From Dastarcus helophoroides (lineage: Eukaryota; Arthropoda; Insecta; Coleoptera; Bothrideridae): a DNA stretch of 64,000 nt. Shown one piece after another: positions 58,291 through 64,000 of this stretch (its first letter is position 1; each line of letters starts with the position of its first letter). Position numbers and translations under genes: made by a program. The stretch covers positions 38,101,626-38,165,625 of the forward strand of contig CM053327.1 of the NCBI GenBank assembly GCA_028583605.1, written 5' to 3'. The notes under the pieces were generated by a model. That model saw only the letters and a list, made by a program, of their open reading frames with translations, made no database searches and was not told the origin of the DNA.

Positions 58291-59465
58291 TGTAGCTGCC
58301 CACAATTGGAAGTTTCTACGAGACGGTGACTACTCCTTTAGAACTCCTCGTGTCACTATACAGACCGGGATTGGGAGATCAGAGATGAATCCAAAATACA
58401 GATGGCAAGGATCTCAAAATAAAACTGACAAGGATCCCAACCGAAAAAGAGCCTTTGTTATTGGTCGGCTCTGCCGCGTGCTTGGAGAGCACCTCCCTGC
58501 TTATTCCGGAAAAACCGGAACCATCTGAGGCTTTAGTTCTGACACACTAACACTACGAAATACAATAGCCCCAGACGATTCGAAGATGGGTCACAGTAAA
58601 TCCCTCACAGGAAAAACATCCAAAATCCACTTGGAAAACTCTGTAACCTCACCTTGAGAAGGATGACACCCAAGTGCACGACAAGAGAGAAGATGGCCGC
58701 TTCCCCCAGACCAAGGCTGACAGAAGATATGCCAGCACTTACAAAACCAACAGCTGTATGTTTGGTGGCCTAGCCACAAGCACTATCTCTAATGAAAATT
58801 TAAACTGTAACAGTGTACCTCAAAGATTTACGAGATGGCTATAAACAAATAATATTTTTTGTGTCAAATGGCGTTTTTCCACAAAAGACACCTAAATTGT
58901 TTTACTTCAAAAGCCATACCTCAGCGAAATACAAAATTTGATTCAAATCGTTAGAGCCGTTTCGGAGATACCCAATTACATACATATTTATATATCATTA
59001 GGTTTTGAGGTTCACAAAGAAAAGAATATTTATCTTGAGCGTTCCGGGTCTCCACCATTCAGTGACATCTCCTAATGCACGACGTTTCGTCGAAATATCA
59101 TTCGGCTTCTTCAAGTGCTCCCTTCAAACTGATTACGTGTGATCTATATTTATATATAACAATTGCTCTCTTAAATATATAAAATGTAAAGAAAGGTTAA
59201 AATTAAAAATTTTAAAATCTTCTATTTTTTATTAGACTTATACCCAATATAATTATGACTAGTTTTCCCGGCTAATACAAGCTAAAACATTCAGCAATAC
59301 CATTCCCAATTTTCATCAAAATCAGCCAATGGTTAAACCCTGAAACAAACAGATAAATAAATTTTCGCATTTACATATTAACAACTCCAAATTCTAGGTT
59401 AATGTATTTCTGTCTAATTTGAACAAGTTGTAAGTTTTTGATAGTTCCAAATGGACGACGTTCCC
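58291..59465. repeat. Mosaic of interspersed repeat remnants
   Basis: The stretch 58300-58800 is GC-richer without a recognised gene. From 58920, TTTGATTCAAATCGTTAGAG and CCGTTTCGGAGATACCC followed by AT-rich sequence resemble RTE/BovB-like 3' ends. 59310-59370 (TTTTCATCAAAATCAGCCAA then ACAAACAGATAAATAAATTT) is a second such end. At 59081-59115 the - strand has TTGAAGAAGCC and GACGAAACGTCG, the hammerhead-like skeleton also seen at 18739. Confidence 0.5.
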
Positions 59466-61228
59466 TTATTCTTGCTTTAGGAGACGCCCCATGACAATTT
59501 CGCCAAAGAAAGCGCACAATGATGCCAACAGACCAACAAAGTACACAACGAAAACGTACTTTAAATGTTCCAAAGACACCGTAACGAAACCTTCCCCACT
59601 ATTTCCCAAACGTGGCCTCAAGAACTCAGACTTCCACTTTTCGAGAAAACCGCCGTCCACTAACCGCGATAACACTTCGTTTACGCGACGTCTTAAGAAG
59701 AATCCCCTACGCATAGCAATAGCTATTTGATAGGTAACCAAGTGGCTATCAAAGCAGCGAATCAAGGACCTCCCTACTCTTCTGATCGAAAAAAGCATCG
59801 TAGTTATATCTCGCGTGAGTAGAAGGGGATAAAAACGCCGAATTCCTCCTGTAAGCCACATCATTTAGACATTGGGTGACATTCAAGCAGTCGTTCCAAG
59901 ATTTGTTGATCTCGAGCGACTGCCAGTCCATATGACCCTGAAAGAGCACTTTCGTTGTTTTGATCAGAAATAAGTTTAACCCATTCTTGATTATCCCATC
60001 AAATGTTTTAATCTCGTCTGGATACATAGGGGTGGTTATCATACTAATAAGCTTACTGTTGTACGCCATTCTGATGTCCATCCAAAACGTAATAAGGAAG
60101 AGAAAAATGAGACGATAGATGGTCCCTTTGATCGTAACGATTGGCTGCGAAGTTATTGCCCTTAGGACACCTTCTATGCAGTCAAGAATCAGCGTAAATC
60201 TTCCACTACGAATCTTGAGGGTCACAAAGTAGAGTAAGATGGTAAAAGTAGATGTTGTAGCTAGAAGTACGATTAGCACTGGGATGGGTAGAAGGAAGCC
60301 AATCTTTCGCGTGGTAGTTGATGGGACGCACCAAACGAAGTAATCCTGGTGAAAGGAGTTGCTTAACTCCAAGTTGACTAATCTGTCTGCCCTAACGGCG
60401 ATCGAACCTATTTCCAAGTCGGCTGTTTTATTCAACAAGTAGGACACCATTCCAGTGGCTGTACCATTAGCGTAAATGGTACCCCAATCGTTATTAGGCA
60501 TGAGGTTGTAACGATTCACAAAGTGAAGCTTTTGGGCGATAGTTTCCAAAAGTCTGACTTCGAAACCATCCAATTTGGATACACTACGATTGGAAGAGCG
60601 ATTGATAACATTGGGAGAAATTGGTAACAACCGAATCCTAAGAGGGCAGAAATTCAGGGTGGAAATATCAGGCCACATTTCGCTCGCATTCACTGGAGTT
60701 TGGCAACTCAGATTAATGATATCATTGAAGTTTTCGGCGCAGTTGCCAACATCGTAACACCTCCAGGATGTCACGACTGAAGCGTTGTCTTTTTGATGAA
60801 TAACGGCAAAATTGTAAAAGCTTAGATTCCAGAGGGTTTCCACCACGATGACATCTAGGTTGTCCGCAAGAAGAAACATTTTGTACTTCTCTGATGCTTT
60901 TCTCGAGTACTTCAGAATGTTGCGCAGCAAATTGAGGAAGATTCTCCCATGCATCTTCCAAATTACGAAAATTATTCCATGATGGATTTGATCGAAGACA
61001 AACTTTGATATATTATCCTTGAAGAGAAGAAGATTACTCGTTTTGATTTCTCTAGTCGGCTAAACCCAAACCGGTGACAGTTTCCGCAATTAAGATCACA
61101 GACTCCTTTGGTTGTAGGGTTGCGTTCAAGAGATTTTGAATGCAGGGTTCACGGGGGTCAACAATTTGGGGTAGAATTAAACCGGAAGCGACGCAAACCA
61201 CCGCGACAAGTAGTACATGCTTGATCAT
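59466..61228 (-). pseudogene. Divergent ionotropic receptor F, two frameshifts
   Basis: Single exon of about 587 codons. ATG at 61226-61228 opens MIKHVLLVAVVCVASGLILP (signal peptide), then PREPCIQNLLNATLQPKESV and ILIAETVTGLGLAD. A frameshift near 61060 leads to LLLFKDNISKFVFDQIHHGI and, open from there, FLLADNLDVIVVETLWNLSF, WRCYDVGNCAENFNDIINLS, lobe S1 (KLDGFEVRLLETIAQKLHF; WGTIYANGTATGMVSYLLN; IGSIAVRADRLVNLELS), WCVP, M1, pore region (YRLIFLFLITFWMDIRMAYN) and SKLISMITTPMYPDEI. A second frameshift near 59775 leads to IRCFDSHLVTYQIAIAMRRG, LSRLVDGGFLEKWKSEFLRP and membrane segment 3 (VFVVYFVGLLASLCAFFGEI). IR E and F share architecture and are probably close relatives. Confidence 0.87.
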
Positions 61229-61571
61229 TATGCTTTGACCCGTTTTTATTCCACACTTACATGTTTGTGGCGGAGTTTATTTATCTCGAATTTGATCATA
61301 ATTAGAAAGGCGGCCTTCGTGTAATTTTCCCATCAGCTGGATAATTATCTATTCAAGTGGTGTGTTGTCGTGTGGGCAAATACTTTTTGAGGGGGTGTTT
61401 TATTCTGTTCGAGTTGTCTTTTTCACAGAAATGAAGATGTTATCGGGTCCGTTTTATTACGCGTATTTTGCGGTTAATAAAATGAAAAAAGTTCTGCTGC
61501 CAGCACTATGATTGTTAAATTAAAAAAACACAAAACTGTTTAATTGTTGTTTTTTAATCGAATTGTTACGT
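61229..61571. other. Intergenic between IR F and IR G
   Basis: The - strand promoter region of F and the 3' flank of G. No specific element can be named. Confidence 0.4.
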
Positions 61572-63000
61572 TTATAATTGATTTGATTTTTTAATTGATT
61601 GTAAAACTTGAAACCTTTGTCCGAAACGATCTCTCAAGAGCGGAAGAGCCATTTCTCCCAATAAGGTTACTGTAGAAGAAACTAGCCCAAATGTGAGTAC
61701 AAAAAATGGAATCTTGAAGTAAGTTAGTTTTAACCTTCGATTTCGAAATATACGCTCCGTAAGATGGCATCTGGCTGTGCCCCACAAGCTCTCCCTCCTC
61801 CACTTACCCAGAAACCCTCCTTGCATCAGCCGCCCAATCACTACGTCGAATTCCCGCTTTAGAGCGAAATCCTTTCTCATAACGAAAATAAGCGGAAACG
61901 CCCGAATATTTTCTCGAAAGCAATAAATCAGCGACCCTTCATCCTCATCGCAAAGACGACTACCCATGTACTCACCAAAGGTCCTTGTGTAACAAAACGC
62001 CGACTTCTTCTCAAGTGCCACGTCACGCATGCAGCGTTCGAAGTACAAACACGTGGAACAACGCTTTATGATTTCCTTAAGGACCCAATCGTCTCCGCTT
62101 TGGAAGAACTGGGGGTAAGAGCCGGTGCAGTGGAGCCTCATATCTAAAGCAACGATCTCCCGAAAGGAACGAATCTGGCCGAAGCGGTGCGGCTTTACTA
62201 GTAGCGCATACAGCTTAGAATCATGAGCCACTTTGATTTGCATCCAGAAGATAACCCACGTGGTGAAGATGAGGCGCCCCACGTTTCCATTCCATGGTTT
62301 GATTGGCACCATGACCGCAAGAGCGAAAAACTCCAGGAGAGTGTACGTGTTCTCCCCAATGCCGACACGTACGTTGACTTTACTCAATCAGCGCGATTAA
62401 GAGGAAGATGCAGACGAAAGAGACTTGAACTTGACCGTGGGGTAGATCGTATGTTCTTCTGATTTGAGCGCTGGGAACACAAAATGAATAGGTGTCGACG
62501 TAATGGGGGTAGGTCGTTTGCAAAAACGCCATTCTTTCTATGGAGATACCGGTGGAACCGAACATGACATCTAATTCTCCCCTCATGACGTGCTCTATTA
62601 AATCCGTGGAGGTTCCATTGGGGTAAATCCGGCCCCATTCTTGGGTGAAATGCAGCGTGTAATTAACTCTGATGCCTAGTTTGTTAACGATGGCAGCTAG
62701 AAGTTTCGCCTCGAAGCCTTGCCTGGGGGAAAACAAATCCGTGCTGTTGTACGTATTGGGGGGAATGTAAATCGCTCTCGCGTTTATTCGTTTGAATTCC
62801 CCATTTGTCGATTCGTGACCACGATCAGTTAAAAGTGGGGGATTCTCGCTAGTACAGTTGACGTGACCTAGATTGCCGAAAATAGCAGGCGAAGTTTTAG
62901 TAACCTCGTCGCTAAAGATGGCGGAATGATTGAAGTTACTCGACCGCATCACTAGAATCTTGCCTTGACAATAACCACAACGGAAGACTTCGTCCAACGA
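61572..63000 (-). pseudogene. Divergent ionotropic receptor G, 5'-incomplete, one frameshift
   Basis: Reads from about 63000 with EVFRCGYCQGKILVMRSSNF, then RINARAIYIPPNTYNSTDLF, lobe S1 (RQGFEAKLLAAIVNKLGIRV; EWGRIYPNGTSTDLIEHVMR; MFGSTGISIERMAFLQTTYP), SFCVP and M1 (VSFVCIFLLIALIE). Near 62385 a one-base shift leads to the rest: FALAVMVPIKPWNGNVGRLI, FTTWVIFWMQIKVAHDSKLY (pore and M2), RPFPLIF-like lobe S2 text and M3 (FVLTFGLVSSTVTLLGEMAL). About 150 N-terminal residues expected for the family are missing. AACTTAG at about 63015 could be an acceptor for an upstream exon, but none is seen. Confidence 0.82.
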
Positions 63001-63694
63001 GCAACAACTGGCCTAAGTTTTCCCAATTGGGTTCCGATTTCAAGTTGGGTGAAAATCAAGCGTCTTTATCGCCGGAGTATATGGGGGGGGGGATTCTCGG
63101 AATGTTCTCTCGGAATGTTCTCTACGTTGTAAATGACGATATTGTCGAATTATGAAATTTAATGTTATGAAGGCGTTAGTGAAGGCAAAAATTCGAACGT
63201 GTCACTTCTCTTTGATTAGATTTCTGCCACTTTTAGAGACTAAGTTCCCACTTCTGACTTTTGGGCCCAACTGGGGCACATATTAGTTTTGCAGCTTGAA
63301 TACGGTGAATGACAATGATAAACAAAATTGTAATGGCATGGGATGAAGTTTCTTAGTATTTGTTGGCTTTACAGCCCCTAATCGCTTCGTATAATGTGGA
63401 TTAAATTGCCGTGTGTTTGCTTTGGTATAAAACAAAGTCTGATTTCTCTTTATCTAGAGTTTATTTGATATTGTAATTATTTACCAACTTGGTTGAATAT
63501 ACCTGTTTGAAATGCATAAGTACATTAGGCAGATATGTCGTAATTTGATCCCCTAATCATTTCATGACATATACAAGATCATTCAAAAATAGTTATTAAG
63601 TTATCAAATTAATTAATAAGTAACTACTAAGGCAATGTTCTTAAAATTTATACTATTACTTTGTCAATTCCTTTAAGACGTTATTACTAAACTT
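63001..63694. other. No gene recognised
   Basis: Upstream flank of IR G. It contains a short direct duplication TCTCGGAATGTTCTC (63092-63120) next to a run of nine G. No coding signal is seen. Confidence 0.4.
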
Positions 63695-63747
63695 CCTGCA
63701 CTATGCTGATGAGGCCAAGGAAGGCCGAAACTAGTCTATGGTTGCGG
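63695..63747 (+). ncRNA. Minimal type I hammerhead ribozyme
   Basis: Core elements are in canonical order: CUGAUGA at 63706-63712; stem II GGCC (63713-63716) with GGCC (63723-63726) and loop AAGGAA; GAAA at 63727-63730; a two-pair stem III (A63730-U63735, C63731-G63734) with loop UA; and GUC at 63734-63736, predicting cleavage after 63736. Stem I: 63700-63705 pairs with 63737-63742 (four Watson-Crick, two G-U), then a 3x3 internal loop and two C-G pairs (63695-63696 with 63746-63747). Minimal hammerheads with a two-base-pair stem III are known from Penelope-like retroelements and retrozymes, where they tend to work as dimers. No open reading frame of such an element is seen here, so it is probably a solo terminal fragment. 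Confidence 0.85.
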
Positions 63748-64000
63748 TTGTACATATTTTCAATTTTAAGCACGTTTAACTGTTTAATTACAGAACATTT
63801 AATTGGTCATTGTCAAAACTAGATGAAAGTAAAGTCACGCCGAGGACGTTTGTATCTATGGATGTTGCGATGCAACCCGTGATACAAGCTTTGCCTCATC
63901 TACGTGAACTTTGCAATTGCAATCTGGTTTTCATTAGATTCTAATGGAATTGGATTTCAATTGCATCGTAATAAACTTGTATATATTCGTATATACAAGG
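63748..64000. other. No gene recognised
   Basis: AT-rich flank downstream of the ribozyme. It contains AATCTGGTTTTCATTAGATT-type short inverted motifs but no gene. Confidence 0.4.

Noticed and set aside
58591..58779. 62-codon C/W/H-rich - strand ORF
   Set aside because: No family recognised, flanked by repeat debris; too short to support as a gene.

Overview
This is a eukaryotic, insect-type window: AT-rich, intron-bearing genes, non-LTR retrotransposon remnants, MITEs and a very large content of satellite DNA. A beetle would fit, but nothing here fixes the order. Two gene contents are clear. The first is the 3' half of unc-13 (Munc13-type synaptic vesicle priming factor) on the + strand, nine exons from 12078 to 17678. 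The second is a cluster of divergent ionotropic receptors (IRs, chemosensory relatives of ionotropic glutamate receptors) between 32438 and 63000 on both strands.

Layout: 1-12077 holds no exon I can support and is probably a giant upstream unc-13 intron. It is filled with degenerate AT-rich minisatellite, a 173-bp duplication, a perfect 60-bp palindrome, and two satellite families: Sat1 (139-bp unit) and Sat2 (230-280-bp unit). Sat2 monomers carry a copy of the intron/exon junction of the first unc-13 exon in the window. At 12078-17678 lie the unc-13 MUN-domain C-terminal part, a symmetric 126-nt putative cassette exon, and the C-terminal C2 domain. The last unc-13 intron is about 1.6 kb of almost pure pyrimidine. 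At 18880-29290 there are about 10 kb of heptamer satellites (single-base variants of TTTGAAA, TTTAAAA, TTGAAAC and TTAAAAC), partly organised into 1.8-1.95-kb higher-order repeats. The block is followed by a duplicate of the unc-13 3' flank.

IR cluster (my labels): H (-, 32438-33178, cut off by Sat1), D (+, 35835-37547, many frameshifts), C (-, 41465-46680, four exons, Sat1 inside intron 3, a TTAA-flanked MITE inside intron 1), E (+, 48162-49918, single exon, two frameshifts), B (+, 50746-51919, exon 1 only, frameshifted, followed by a LINE), A (+, 55479-57933, four exons, fully open), F (-, 59466-61228, two frameshifts) and G (-, 61572-63000, 5'-incomplete, one frameshift). A, B and C form one intron-containing subfamily. 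D, E, F, G and H show no intron in the parts seen.

A caution runs through the annotation. The conserved unc-13 gene itself contains a one-base insertion in an exon (near 13143), so some single frameshifts in the IRs may be consensus errors rather than true pseudogenisation. The most striking non-genic signal is a near-canonical minimal type I hammerhead ribozyme at about 63695-63747.
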